A stretch of DNA of 64,000 nucleotides from Glandiceps talaboti (Eukaryota; Hemichordata; Enteropneusta; Spengelidae), in NCBI RefSeq assembly GCF_964340395.1, contig NC_135557.1:13619546-13683545 (forward strand), read 5' to 3'. The position numbers were made by a program, and so were the translations under genes. Each line of letters starts with the position of its first letter. The stretch's first letter is position 1. Below, one piece after another: positions 9,559 to 18,671 of this stretch. Below the pieces are notes generated by a model, which had not been told where the DNA came from, searched no databases, and was given only the letters and a program-made list of their open reading frames with translations.

Positions 9559-10242
9559 ATGGAGACCCAAGAAGATAATAAGAAGGGCAGAATGTTCGAA
9601 AGTTACAGGGAAATGACCAACTACTACCGGCAACTACTGTTGTCTGCCCAGGAGGAAGAGGTGGAGACCCTGGGACACTTTCTCGTGGCAAATGAGAAGG
9701 TCAACTATATTCAACACCTAAATGGAGAAGACTATAGCATGTGTGCTGAGATGAGCAGAGACGAACTTGAAAGGTGCAATGACTCCATGATAACACTGAC
9801 CGTTAGTAAAGACCTCAGCCATGCAGTTACCGATGTTGATCTTTGGAACGAGTGGTATGACATTGCAGACTACTGTGAGTTCATTTTGGAGGATGACCAT
9901 ACCCGAGTCAGGGACAAATATGGAGAATATATCAGGCCACGAGGTTTGGGTGTCATATACAATGTTCGGTGGCCTGGTGTTGGCATGGATATTACTACGT
10001 TACCTCGAATACACAGAATGACACTAGAAGTGGGCAAGTCTTTCATTCGCCAGCAGGAGACTGAGCTCGACTGTAAGGTCCACAGACATCAGACAAGAGA
10101 GTTTGACAGAACGCACACCAATTTCTACCTACTGAAACCTGGCTTTGCCATTCCCATAGTGTACAAGCGATCTGAACGAAAGGGCACAGAGAGGAAATGC
10201 TGGGTGACTGAAGAGGAGTTTTGGGGGTGCAGGAATAAATGA
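9559..10242 (+). CDS. Unknown 227-residue protein
   Basis: A complete frame with a TATA element 65 bp upstream and AATAAA sequences around its stop (10235, 10249, 10265). The protein is soluble-looking: an acidic N-terminal third, an aromatic-rich central part (residues about 95-150) and a basic C-terminal third. No signal peptide, membrane segment or known motif is seen. It is followed closely on the same strand by two more unknown genes, suggesting a small co-oriented cluster. The family is not recognised. The second copy at 33202-33885 encodes the same protein. Confidence 0.75.
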   Translation: METQEDNKKGRMFESYREMTNYYRQLLLSAQEEEVETLGHFLVANEKVNYIQHLNGEDYSMCAEMSRDELERCNDSMITLTVSKDLSHAVTDVDLWNEWYDIADYCEFILEDDHTRVRDKYGEYIRPRGLGVIYNVRWPGVGMDITTLPRIHRMTLEVGKSFIRQQETELDCKVHRHQTREFDRTHTNFYLLKPGFAIPIVYKRSERKGTERKCWVTEEEFWGCRNK

Positions 10243-10369
10243 GGAAATGAATAAAGATATCATTAAATAAACAAATAAATGATTTATTGTCATAGTGTGT
10301 GAGTCCTTTACAAATCCGAGTGTTAATGTGCATGGGTACCACCTCTTATCTTCCCATGGACGGATACTC

Positions 10370-11842
10370 ATGGAACATCGTATCTTTCAGTCGGCCAGTA
10401 GTTACAAAGAATGGATTGAAAGTCAACAGTTAGAGGCCCAGAAGCTGATATCGAAGGAGTTTAGTAAGAAAGGTCATGGGTCATTGTTCTTTCTTGACCA
10501 TGCCCATTTTAATGTATTGCGTACCAGTTTTCAGAACAATCCTGTTTGTCACTGTGTCCTGACGAGGATATCTGACAACATTTCAATTAGTGCCATGTTT
10601 GAGAATGGAGTGAGAACTGGGGCCAGGTTGTCATGTGAGCGAGAGGAGGACAGTGACAAAGTCGTAAATGAAAATATTCCAAACCATTTGTTGGACGCTT
10701 TTGAGAAATCATTCAAAGGCCACTTGCAGAAGTTTGTTCGATTAGTCATACGTTCCGTGTTGATTTATGGTTTTGTTGTCCTTGGTACTTCCAAGGAACT
10801 CAATCTCCCTGAAGCAATTGATGATGACAGGTATATTGTCTTTCGTGACATGGAGGGTTTTCTGCATGCCAGGGCCTTGGATGGATCTGAGTTGCGCATC
10901 GTCTGCCGAGACGAGCCAGATGTCAATGGCAGAGCAAAAAGTGCCATGTCCTATCTCTATGACAAGTGTTTGCAGATACAACACTTGCAGTGGTGCAGAG
11001 ATATGAGCATCAGAAATGCCTGCCGTCAGCTTTTTGTTGTTGGTACGAAAGACGACCCAGATGGTAAGGATGCACAACGGCTTCGTACTGACATAGATAT
11101 CCTCGATGACCAAATGACAACCAGTGCCATTCAGTCTGTGTTGCAAGCCAAAATGGGACTCTCTTGTCCAAAGTCTTCGACCTTGCTTGATATGGAGCGA
11201 GAAAGTATGGGCAAGATGAGAGAAAAGACAAGACTTGTCGGCGAGTTAGAAGCCGTGAAGTTGGAAAACTCAAAGCTCTGGAAGACGATTGGTCGAATGA
11301 AAACCAACACTCTCTTCAGTGGTGGTGTGGAGGAAGGTGACTTACCTGGTCCTGGAATCGACAGGCGTTATGATCGGGTCATTGAAAACCTCGAAGAAGA
11401 CAAGAAGGTGGAAGCGAGCTGGCTTGGGGTGAGACCATTGGACATAACACATTCTGTTGATGAATTCAACCAACATGTTCGCAATACACTCTTGGGTACG
11501 ATCTCTTTCACAAACCACGTTGGTTATACGGGGAAGCTGGGGAGTCAAAAGGGGACGACAACGTCCACTAATGACTATGACAGTCTACAGAAAATGATTG
11601 ATGTTTGTTCATTGGCATGGCAGGAGTTCATTGTTAATGCAGTGCTTGCTCCTTGGATGGACAAAACGGGTATTCCGCTTGTGCCAGCCAAACCAAAACG
11701 TCTTGAAAACTTGGCAGCCATTTTACCTTTTTTCAAATATCTCAGAAATAACAGGGGGGTTAGTATTCTGTCGGAAGTGCTAGACATACCAGAAAGTGAT
11801 TTCGTGAGTGACTTTGAGACACGTTCACAGTCCATGTTATAA
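10370..11842 (+). CDS. Unknown 490-residue protein, portal candidate
   Basis: The frame opens at a GTG (10295), but the first ATG is 10370, giving 490 residues. The middle has a hydrophobic-amphipathic stretch (FVRLVIRSVLIYGFVVLG, about residues 124-141), mixed alpha/beta sequence, then a charged coiled-coil-prone helix (about 273-315) and a final helical domain. This order loosely recalls herpesvirus and phage portal proteins, where a hydrophobic alpha/beta wing precedes long helices, but no decisive signature is visible. The portal reading is a guess; otherwise it is a conserved-looking unknown. The second copy is at 34013-35485. Confidence 0.65.
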   Translation: MEHRIFQSASSYKEWIESQQLEAQKLISKEFSKKGHGSLFFLDHAHFNVLRTSFQNNPVCHCVLTRISDNISISAMFENGVRTGARLSCEREEDSDKVVNENIPNHLLDAFEKSFKGHLQKFVRLVIRSVLIYGFVVLGTSKELNLPEAIDDDRYIVFRDMEGFLHARALDGSELRIVCRDEPDVNGRAKSAMSYLYDKCLQIQHLQWCRDMSIRNACRQLFVVGTKDDPDGKDAQRLRTDIDILDDQMTTSAIQSVLQAKMGLSCPKSSTLLDMERESMGKMREKTRLVGELEAVKLENSKLWKTIGRMKTNTLFSGGVEEGDLPGPGIDRRYDRVIENLEEDKKVEASWLGVRPLDITHSVDEFNQHVRNTLLGTISFTNHVGYTGKLGSQKGTTTSTNDYDSLQKMIDVCSLAWQEFIVNAVLAPWMDKTGIPLVPAKPKRLENLAAILPFFKYLRNNRGVSILSEVLDIPESDFVSDFETRSQSML

Positions 11843-11884
11843 ACGTAATTCAGCACACAAATTGGCAATGCATTGAGTGCAGTC

Positions 11885-12733
11885 ATGGACATCACACGGG
11901 TTACTAGATATGACAAAATAGGTAAGCGTTATTTGAGATGCTATGTGAAAGTGGTTTGCAATGGTAGAGAATGGTGCGGCACTGCAGTCAGCCAAATCGA
12001 CCTAATCCAATTAGAAGTGAGAATCGGGTTGTGTCTCCGAGGAGAGAAAATGGCTGCAAACAGTTTTATGAGGCAGAGGAGTATCAATCATCTTTACCAA
12101 AACAAGAATCGGGTAAGGGTGACTAAAGTACTGATAGTTTATCAAGACAATGAGAAAGAAAGGCTTCAGTGGCAAGCTTTAAATCATGTGCTCAGTCAGA
12201 TCAATACCGATACTACTTGCAAGGACGCTGTACTTAAGCTTACTGAGGATTCAGCGACCAGATTCAAAAAGAATTCCCATCGCCGTAAAGTAAAGCTGAT
12301 GGCCCTGAACTCCAAGTTACCACTGCATTATCTTTCAAAATACATTGACGATAATCAGGGGGAGAAGGAGGAGGAGAAGGAGGAGGAAGGGAAGGAGAAG
12401 GACAAGAAAAACAGTTATATTGGCTATGGTCCAGTTGAAGCATTGGGCAATAAAGATTTAATAATTGTTGAAGATCACTTGCCAGATGAGCCAATCTTTT
12501 CAAATTCGTGCTCGAAAAAAGAAAGGAGACACTGCTGGGAACACCTAAAACATAACCCCTATGGCATTTCTGGTTTCTATAGTAGTGAAGATTGTGATCG
12601 ATTACAAAAATATCGGGAAGAAAAGAAAAGTAAAGTAATTAGGGGAAGTACTAAATTGCTGACAATGAACGATGTACACATGTTATGGACATGTTGGAAT
12701 CAACAAAATCACACCCATAGTCACAACAAATAA
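11885..12733 (+). CDS. Unknown basic protein with Glu/Lys tract
   Basis: 282 residues from the ATG at 11885, 42 bp after the preceding stop, so probably in the same transcription cluster. The protein is basic overall, with a Glu/Lys-only tract near residues 158-176 encoded by GAGGAGAAG-type repeats. The C-terminal region has Cys and Trp residues (ERRHCWEHL, MLWTCWNQQ) and a His-rich end. No membrane segment or family motif is recognised. AATAAA-like ACAAATAAAAC overlaps the stop. The same protein is encoded at 35528-36376. Confidence 0.7.
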   Translation: MDITRVTRYDKIGKRYLRCYVKVVCNGREWCGTAVSQIDLIQLEVRIGLCLRGEKMAANSFMRQRSINHLYQNKNRVRVTKVLIVYQDNEKERLQWQALNHVLSQINTDTTCKDAVLKLTEDSATRFKKNSHRRKVKLMALNSKLPLHYLSKYIDDNQGEKEEEKEEEGKEKDKKNSYIGYGPVEALGNKDLIIVEDHLPDEPIFSNSCSKKERRHCWEHLKHNPYGISGFYSSEDCDRLQKYREEKKSKVIRGSTKLLTMNDVHMLWTCWNQQNHTHSHNK

Positions 12734-12882
12734 AACCATATTGTCAAAACTTATCCATGTGTGTGTTCTATTAAGATATATAATAGATACTCTTTCTAAG
12801 ATTCTGTACCACATTAAACATAAGACACAGTATATGCTTTTTACAGAGTGAATTTATTCATTTGTTTGTTTGTTTGTGTCTA

Positions 12883-13437
12883 CTACATTTCTTTCTGTTG
12901 CAGTGCTTTTTTCTGTTTGCAAATCTCTCTGACTTCACTGAACAGTGATTTCAGTAACTTGACCATATCTGGTTGTATCCCCATTTGTCCAGTCACACTG
13001 TCTGTAAAACAAATCTGTTTCAAAACAACAGACTGTAAAGTTCGACATATACGCATTTGCTCGTCATACACGCGTTCTGCAGAGGGTTGAATATGGAGTG
13101 CAAAATGGTCATGAACTTCTTTCCTCTTGAGTTGTGTCAGTCTCGTTTTCAGGTCTCGAGTGTCTGGTAAATCTGGTATTTTCCTAAAGTATTCCAACAG
13201 TCCATCTAAAACATCTGTTACGGTGTTGGCATCTGGAACATAACCCGAATCTTGATACTGTTTTTCTGCCCAAGCCAGAACATTTTTAGAAGGTTCTCCC
13301 CTTTGTTCAGCAGTTATGTTTATTTCACACAGAGCACACGACGTGTCATATGGTGAATTCCCATCAAATGCTGCAAATGGTAATGGCTGAACTGCAGGCT
13401 GGTAAGGAACATCTTCACTACACACGTTGATGTCCAT
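12883..13437 (-). CDS. Unknown 184-residue protein, CxxC motif
   Basis: A complete frame from the ATG at 13437. A CALC motif sits near residues 35-38, and the remainder is predicted helical and charged, with a lysine-rich C-terminus. It shares its strand with the next two upstream genes and lies 15 bp downstream of the 13453-13911 gene, so the three may form a co-terminal transcript family. AATAAA on the minus strand (TTTATT at 12851-12856) supplies a 3' end. No known family is recognised. The second copy is at 36526-37080. Confidence 0.7.
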   Translation of the reverse strand: MDINVCSEDVPYQPAVQPLPFAAFDGNSPYDTSCALCEINITAEQRGEPSKNVLAWAEKQYQDSGYVPDANTVTDVLDGLLEYFRKIPDLPDTRDLKTRLTQLKRKEVHDHFALHIQPSAERVYDEQMRICRTLQSVVLKQICFTDSVTGQMGIQPDMVKLLKSLFSEVREICKQKKALQQKEM

Positions 13438-13452
13438 TTTATTATTATCATA

Positions 13453-13911
13453 TTATTTGTCTGACACGTTAGTAGGTTTTGTCTGTAAGTATTTGTCACA
13501 CGAACAAAAAGTGACGAATGTAAGATCATCGACAATATTACCAATAATTGGATTGACACTGTTGTATTTTTTCCAATGTCTGTCTTTTTTGAACATCAAG
13601 TAACCATCTTTGTTTGTTAATTCAAGTTCCGACTCACCCAAAAACACACCTTCAAACTGGGACTGCGAATCTTCATTGGTGTAGTCCATAGTGTCGTCAA
13701 GAGCAAGTGATGGAACTGTGTCTTTCAAAACACTTTTTGGTGTACCAATAATAATAGTATCTGAACCCGAGGATGTACCACTGCTCAAGCTAATAATGTC
13801 ATTTTGCTGTGGAACAATGTGTTCCATTTGCTCGTATTCTTCATCTATGTAATGGTCATCGACATTTGTTTGACCGTCTATGAACTCTTCTTCACTTAAA
13901 ACCTCTGCCAT
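13453..13911 (-). CDS. Unknown acidic protein
   Basis: 152 residues from the ATG at 13911 (the frame extends only to a TTG at 13920). The N-terminal two thirds are strongly acidic and Ser-rich, with a poly-Ser/Gly stretch near residues 48-55. The C-terminal third has a hydrophobic segment and a CSCDKY motif. It looks like an unstructured regulatory or tegument-type protein; no motif identifies it. It sits between two other minus-strand genes with very short spacers. The second copy is at 37096-37554. Confidence 0.6.
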   Translation of the reverse strand: MAEVLSEEEFIDGQTNVDDHYIDEEYEQMEHIVPQQNDIISLSSGTSSGSDTIIIGTPKSVLKDTVPSLALDDTMDYTNEDSQSQFEGVFLGESELELTNKDGYLMFKKDRHWKKYNSVNPIIGNIVDDLTFVTFCSCDKYLQTKPTNVSDK

Positions 13912-13965
13912 CAATGCCAAGTACTATGTAAATGGTGGTAAGGAGGACTCAAATACTCAAGTTTC

Positions 13966-14748
13966 TTACACGTGACATCTCTGAATAGGTTGGCCGAGAG
14001 CCATTGCATGGATGAATCCATCCACATACAACTCTGCCGATTTCTGTTTAGCCTGTGGAAAATAGCCATAACCTACAGACACGTGTCCCGTCTGGATGTT
14101 AGTGAGTACGTGTACCTTGTCGTGATCATCTGCACTGCAACAAGGCCCCTGTACCAAATACAGACCTTCTTCCCCTTCCCGAGTGTTGTTGAAAAGTCGT
14201 AAGATGTAGTAAGGTGTTCCCTTGGGGTCGTACAGGGGCATTTCGGACAAACAGTCTATTCGACTTGCTGCCATTAACTTGCTGTGGGTATCATTCATTG
14301 TGGCACATTTGCTTGCAGGTAGGTTGGTGCCATTGCTTGTTCTTTCCATAAAGATTCTCCCCTCCATGCTTTCGATTCGATACCCGTCCTCTTGCAACAC
14401 AAATCTGTCACCATAAGGCACGTCACACTTGGCTTCATTGACAACTGTGGCCAGGTGTTTTAGGTACACCGTGTTTGTAAGGGAGGCCAAAAAAAGGATG
14501 AGAGCCACGGCTACTGCACCCACATAGAAATATCTGTCGTGTAACCTACTAAGGCTCTTGGCTCGTGCAGAGACACGGCATATGTCACGTGTAAAAGCTT
14601 CTGACCTATCCAACCCTTCAGTTTCTGTGTCGCTTTCGTCAAAATAGGCATTGGAAGATAATAGTTTGTTGTCGTCATCAAGGTTAAGGGATCCATTACC
14701 CATCTCGTTGGTGTCCTGTTCATCACGATCAAATTCCCCCTGCTCCAT
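13966..14748 (-). CDS. Type II membrane glycoprotein, unknown
   Basis: 260 residues from the ATG at 14748 (a TTG lies further upstream in frame). Residues 1-72 form an acidic, Ser-rich cytoplasmic domain; 73-95 are a single transmembrane helix; 96-260 form an ectodomain with several Cys residues and N-glycosylation sites (NGT, NDT, NNT). With no signal peptide and an internal anchor, it should be a type II membrane protein in the virion envelope or infected-cell membrane. No homologous family is recognised. The second copy is at 37609-38391. Confidence 0.75.
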   Translation of the reverse strand: MEQGEFDRDEQDTNEMGNGSLNLDDDNKLLSSNAYFDESDTETEGLDRSEAFTRDICRVSARAKSLSRLHDRYFYVGAVAVALILFLASLTNTVYLKHLATVVNEAKCDVPYGDRFVLQEDGYRIESMEGRIFMERTSNGTNLPASKCATMNDTHSKLMAASRIDCLSEMPLYDPKGTPYYILRLFNNTREGEEGLYLVQGPCCSADDHDKVHVLTNIQTGHVSVGYGYFPQAKQKSAELYVDGFIHAMALGQPIQRCHV

Positions 14749-14963
14749 GACAACTCGTGTGTATGCACTCGTCTCTTGAACCAACCTGTCTTGTCACCTT
14801 TCTTTGTAAACGTTGTCAAGCTGGTCAGACAAGAAATGACAATCAACAAAATGAAGACTGCAAAGAGGATTTTCATGTTACTAGTGTCAACACGTGTGGA
14901 TCGCTAATACTTGTGTCTGTGACAATTATTACATTTGGTCATTTTGTTGTTAGGCCAAGCAAC

Positions 14964-16046
14964 ATGGAACTCATGGATCTGTGTGATGATTCCCTGGTAT
15001 CTATTCTGTCCTTTTTACCTGTAATGGTACGTGAGAACATAATGCGAAAGATGTGTTGCCGTTTACAATATCTTTGCGATCACCCTTCTCTTTGGAATCA
15101 TGTCGTCTTGCGGAATACTGACATACAGGAGAGTAGGGAAACTGTTTTGAACGTGTTCAGGCATTCACGTTTCTTTCGAACACTTGACATTGAGATCGAT
15201 GAGACCAACCCTATTACGTTGAGTCAAAAGGACCTTGAACACTTTCAACATGTCAAGAATCTGCATCGACTCGAATTCACCAACACCAGTTCTCGCACAT
15301 TCAATTATTTGCAGGGGCGCTGGGAATGGTTTTCATGGAGACAGATTGTCTGCAATGTAAATTCCTTGCACACATTGATTCTGAATAATGTTCACATGTA
15401 CGATTCTGAACTTTCCTTTATTGCAAACCAGAAGCATCTGTCTTGTCTTTTCCTGGTTGGAGTCCGTATCAAAACGTTGAAGTTCTTGCCACCCTTACCC
15501 TGTTTACGTCATTTGCATATAAAAGATGTTCCTATCCAGTCAGAAAATCTCGCGCATCTTTCTATGGTGCCGAACATCGTCGAACTAGACTTACAGGGTA
15601 CTGTAGCCTATTATGATAGTATTTCACTTGAATTCCTTCCTCTCTTGTCTGAACTCGGAGAACTAACATTTAACTGCGACAACTCTGTAAATGTCTTGTG
15701 TAACTTTGCCAACATGCCAAATCTACGAAAAATAAATGGACGTGGAAGACTATTTCCTGAATCCATGTCAGGTACGCCTAGTCTAACACACGTGCAGTTT
15801 CATTTCAAAGACTTCCATGACATTGAAAAGCTGTGTAAATCAGCCACGAAACTGCGAGAAATCGATTGTTACTGTTCTTTTCATGAACCTGAACATTTTG
15901 ATGAAATAATCTCGCACATGATGATATCCCATGACAGTATAGAGAGGGCTAGTTTTAGGTTTGTGTTATACTATAAAGAAGACGAATGGAACTTCAAACG
16001 TAATGAGAAAGGGTATATAGATACTGTACATAGAGAATTCATCTAG
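14964..16046 (+). CDS. F-box/leucine-rich-repeat protein 1
   Basis: 360 residues from the ATG at 14964. I prefer this over the in-frame upstream ATG because the sequence shared with the second F-box gene begins at this ATG. Residues 1-45 match an F-box: LCDDSLVSILSFLP, a short linker, CCRLQYLCDHPSLW. The rest has irregular leucine-rich repeats (for example LRHLHIKDVPIQ, NIVELDLQG). Cellular F-box/LRR proteins bind Skp1 with the F-box and present substrates to Cullin-1 ubiquitin ligases; that role is inferred. The last residues are shared with the paralogue (DEW-FKRNE-GYID). The second copy is at 38607-39689. Confidence 0.85.
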   Translation: MELMDLCDDSLVSILSFLPVMVRENIMRKMCCRLQYLCDHPSLWNHVVLRNTDIQESRETVLNVFRHSRFFRTLDIEIDETNPITLSQKDLEHFQHVKNLHRLEFTNTSSRTFNYLQGRWEWFSWRQIVCNVNSLHTLILNNVHMYDSELSFIANQKHLSCLFLVGVRIKTLKFLPPLPCLRHLHIKDVPIQSENLAHLSMVPNIVELDLQGTVAYYDSISLEFLPLLSELGELTFNCDNSVNVLCNFANMPNLRKINGRGRLFPESMSGTPSLTHVQFHFKDFHDIEKLCKSATKLREIDCYCSFHEPEHFDEIISHMMISHDSIERASFRFVLYYKEDEWNFKRNEKGYIDTVHREFI

Positions 16047-16397
16047 ATAATCGTTTTATTTAATGTTGTTTAATTGTTTTTGAGAATGTTTTTGATCACA
16101 TGACATCTATGCAAATGAGGAGTTCGGTATCTACTTTAACATGGCACAGTAGAAATTTAAAAAAAAAAATTGTGCTGGGGAAGGCAGAGTTGGTGGAGAT
16201 TTTTAAAAAACCCCGATTTTTGCATTTTTAAAATGACCCTTAAAAATTACATACAATTCGCAGTTAAAGCTCTCATAATTCACTGGACACATATTTTGTT
16301 TGTGATAGCATGAACGACACGTTCTTTTCGATGTGGACATTTATATATTTCATTGCCTGTGGCAGTTTTCGCATATTTCATTGCGGGATCAAGCAAC
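16047..16397. repeat. Intergenic copy of the dispersed repeat
   Basis: Between the two F-box genes, 16093-16310 carries a diverged copy of the dispersed module: a CACATGACATCTATGCAAATGAG-like start with the ATGCAAAT octamer, an A-run, ACCCCGATTTTTGC and GACCCTTA. AATAAA-type signals for the first F-box gene are not obvious. The TTTATATATTTC near 16340 may be the TATA element of the second F-box gene, about 55 bp before its ATG. Confidence 0.65.
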
Positions 16398-17465
16398 ATG
16401 GAACTCATGGATCTGTGTGATGATTCCCTGGTATCTATTCTGTCCTTTTTACCTGTAATGGTACGTGAGAACATAATGCGAAAGATGTGTTGCCGTTTAC
16501 AATATCTTTGCGATCACCCTTCTCTTTGGAATCATGTCGTCTTGCGGAATACTGACATACAGGAGAGTAGGGAAACTGTTTTGAACGTGTTCAGGCATTC
16601 ACGTTTCTTTCGAACGCTTGACATTGAGATCGATGAGACCAACCCTATTACGTTGAGTCAAAAGGACCTTGAACACTTTCAACATGTCAAGAATCTGCAT
16701 CGACTCGAATTCACCAACACCAGTTCTCTCAGAATTAATTATTTGCAGGGGCGCTGGGAATGGTTTTCATGGAGACAGATTGTCTGTAATGTAAATTCCT
16801 TGCACACATTGATTCTGAATAAAGTTCAAATGTATGATTCTGAACTTTCCTTTATTGCAAACCAGAAGCATCTGTCTCGCCTTTCTCTGTTTAAAGTCCG
16901 TATCAAAACGTTGAAGTTCTTGCCACCCTTACCCAGTTTACGTCATTTGCATATACACGATGTTCCTATCCAGTCAGAAGATCTCGCGCATCTTTCTATG
17001 GTGCCAAACATCGTCGAACTAGACTTACGCACTGATTGGAATTATGGTATTTCACTTGAATTCCTTCCTCTCTTGTCTGAACTCAGAGAACTAACATTTT
17101 CCACTGGAACTTATGTGTGTAACCTTGCCAACATACCAAATGTACAAAGGTTACATGGAATTGCAATACTATTTCCTGAACCCACGCCAAGTATGTCTAG
17201 TCTAACATACGTGGACATTATGGTCGAAGACTTTCTACAGATTGAAATGCTTTGTAAATCAGCCTCAAAACTCACAGGAATCGACTGTTACTGTTTATTT
17301 GATGAACCTACACGTTTTGGAGAAATGATCCAGCACATGATAGTATGCCATGACTGTATAGAGAGGGCTCGTTTCAGTTTTGTGTCATCGTCTAGAGAAG
17401 ACGAATGGGTATTCAAACGTAATGAGAGAGGGTATATAGATATTTTACATAGAATAGACATTTAA
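16398..17465 (+). CDS. F-box/leucine-rich-repeat protein 2
   Basis: 355 residues from the ATG at 16398, a paralogue of protein 1. The DNA of the first ~330 bp, covering the F-box and adjoining helices, is almost identical to that of protein 1. The LRR part then diverges steadily, especially near residues 215-300. A Skp1/Cullin-1 adaptor role is inferred from the F-box. AATAAA at about 17524 follows the stop. The second copy at 40041-41108 encodes an identical protein. Confidence 0.85.
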   Translation: MELMDLCDDSLVSILSFLPVMVRENIMRKMCCRLQYLCDHPSLWNHVVLRNTDIQESRETVLNVFRHSRFFRTLDIEIDETNPITLSQKDLEHFQHVKNLHRLEFTNTSSLRINYLQGRWEWFSWRQIVCNVNSLHTLILNKVQMYDSELSFIANQKHLSRLSLFKVRIKTLKFLPPLPSLRHLHIHDVPIQSEDLAHLSMVPNIVELDLRTDWNYGISLEFLPLLSELRELTFSTGTYVCNLANIPNVQRLHGIAILFPEPTPSMSSLTYVDIMVEDFLQIEMLCKSASKLTGIDCYCLFDEPTRFGEMIQHMIVCHDCIERARFSFVSSSREDEWVFKRNERGYIDILHRIDI

Positions 17466-17777
17466 TATTGAGCAACTTTGCTTATATGCACTCCTCTGAC
17501 TTTTGTATGCATTTGTTTTGGGTAAATAAAAAAATGATATATTACACAAAGTTGATAGTAATCGTATTTTTTATTTTTGAAAAAGTAAATCATTATCAAA
17601 CATCATCAAATTGTTCGGTGCTATCTTTTGTGATAGTGTGAAGGATATGTTCTTCTCATCAATGTTTATCGTACTGTATGACTTGCATTCTTCCAAAAAT
17701 CAAGATGTGTCTTTCCAGATGATCGTCAAGATGTCTGGTCATTTAATCTTGCCAACTGTTCCAATGATTCGTTGTCC
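17466..17777. other. Convergent intergenic region
   Basis: AT-rich spacer between the second F-box gene and the minus-strand coiled-coil gene. It contains AATAAA near 17524 on the plus strand and several T-rich stretches. I see no credible gene, RNA or repeat in it. Confidence 0.5.
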
Positions 17778-18092
17778 CTATTGTGTGTACGGGTCCTGCC
17801 TGATAAACAGTTCCATCGATTCTTGTAGGTTTAGGTTTCGATTCATAACAATATCCATTTTCTCGATGTGGTAATCTATTTTGTCTTCTAGATACCTTCT
17901 TCTCTTGTGCTCTTGTATCAAAACCCCTGCAAGTAGATTGCAGCTGCCCGATCTCAGTATTTCCAATTCTCTCTCCAGTTTCGCCTTTTGACTTCGTGTA
18001 CAGACATTGATGTTTCTTATCAGAGTCTCGACGAGTTGCGAATCGCAGTCACTCCTTGTTGAAACGTGTTGGAATTGCCTCATACTGGACAT
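17778..18092 (-). CDS. Small coiled-coil protein
   Basis: 104 residues from the ATG at 18092. The frame runs further upstream to a GTG, but a TATA-like CTATAAATA on the minus strand near 18146-18155 puts transcription start just before 18092, which supports the short form. The protein is highly charged with heptad-like Leu/Ile spacing (residues about 33-90), consistent with an alpha-helical coiled coil, and has a Lys/Arg cluster near 65-70. Function unknown. The second copy is at 41421-41735. Confidence 0.65.
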   Translation of the reverse strand: MSSMRQFQHVSTRSDCDSQLVETLIRNINVCTRSQKAKLERELEILRSGSCNLLAGVLIQEHKRRRYLEDKIDYHIEKMDIVMNRNLNLQESMELFIRQDPYTQ

Positions 18093-18145
18093 TTTGTCAG
18101 TATAGCAGTGATGAGAATGTCGCTCAAATGGAAAAGCATGCAGAT

Positions 18146-18375
18146 ATTTATAGGCAACAACAAGACAATTATGACGTCGTGATGTGGCTTGATGGGGCAC
18201 GTGCATGTTCTTCACGTCCAAAAAAAATAGTATTTTTTCCACATCCAGAAACTTATGACGTCATGTTTTCTCTACACGTGATGTGGCTTGATATAATATC
18301 GTATCATGGTGCATGTTTTTTACGTAAAGAAAATGACGTCACAGTTTTTCCACATCCTTGTGCTTTATACACTTT
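18146..18375. promoter_or_regulatory. CRE-rich promoter repeats
   Basis: Two ~100-bp units share GATGTGGCTTGAT (18182 and 18280) and a GTGCATGTT-n-TTTTCCACATCC block. TGACGTCA or close variants occur near 18172, 18257 and 18334. It is related to the units at 19.66-19.96 kb. It contains the likely TATA element of the coiled-coil gene. Confidence 0.6.
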
Positions 18376-18542
18376 GAATTATACGTCATGGTGAAAATCA
18401 GCGGGTTAAAAAGCAGATCGTTTATTACATCGATTTCGTTGTCGGTCATTTTGACAAAAGAATTTTGTTCCCATATGCGAAGTGACGTTTCGACGATGGA
18501 GTGATGTGAGTTCCTTAAACCATAGAAGAGCGACGGCACCAT
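18339..18542 (-). CDS. Possible small protein, 67 residues
   Basis: A short frame from an ATG at 18542, with TATA-like TTATAATTTAA just upstream on the minus strand near 18546-18556. No motif is seen; the C-terminal half has a hydrophobic patch followed by basic residues. It lies between two credible genes and otherwise leaves a ~580-bp gap. It could equally be chance. Identical at 41982-42185. Confidence 0.3.
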   Translation of the reverse strand: MVPSLFYGLRNSHHSIVETSLRIWEQNSFVKMTDNEIDVINDLLFNPLIFTMTYNSKCIKHKDVEKL

Positions 18543-18671
18543 TGTTATAATTTAAGTTAAACTTCTTTTCTTTCATCGCTGCATGTCAACTTCACCCTCG
18601 ATTTACTAGTAGAACACAAGTAGTCATTGTTCGGGACACATACGTTGTCAGGGTATTTAAGGTATTTTTTT

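Noticed and set aside
10742-11146. 134-codon minus-strand frame within the 10370 gene
   Set aside because: Antisense shadow of a longer, better supported frame.
14511-14876. Minus-strand frame starting with a signal-peptide-like sequence
   Set aside because: The hydrophobic start is attractive, but the frame overlaps the type II membrane protein gene in another frame and ends without any domain. I cannot show a splice join.
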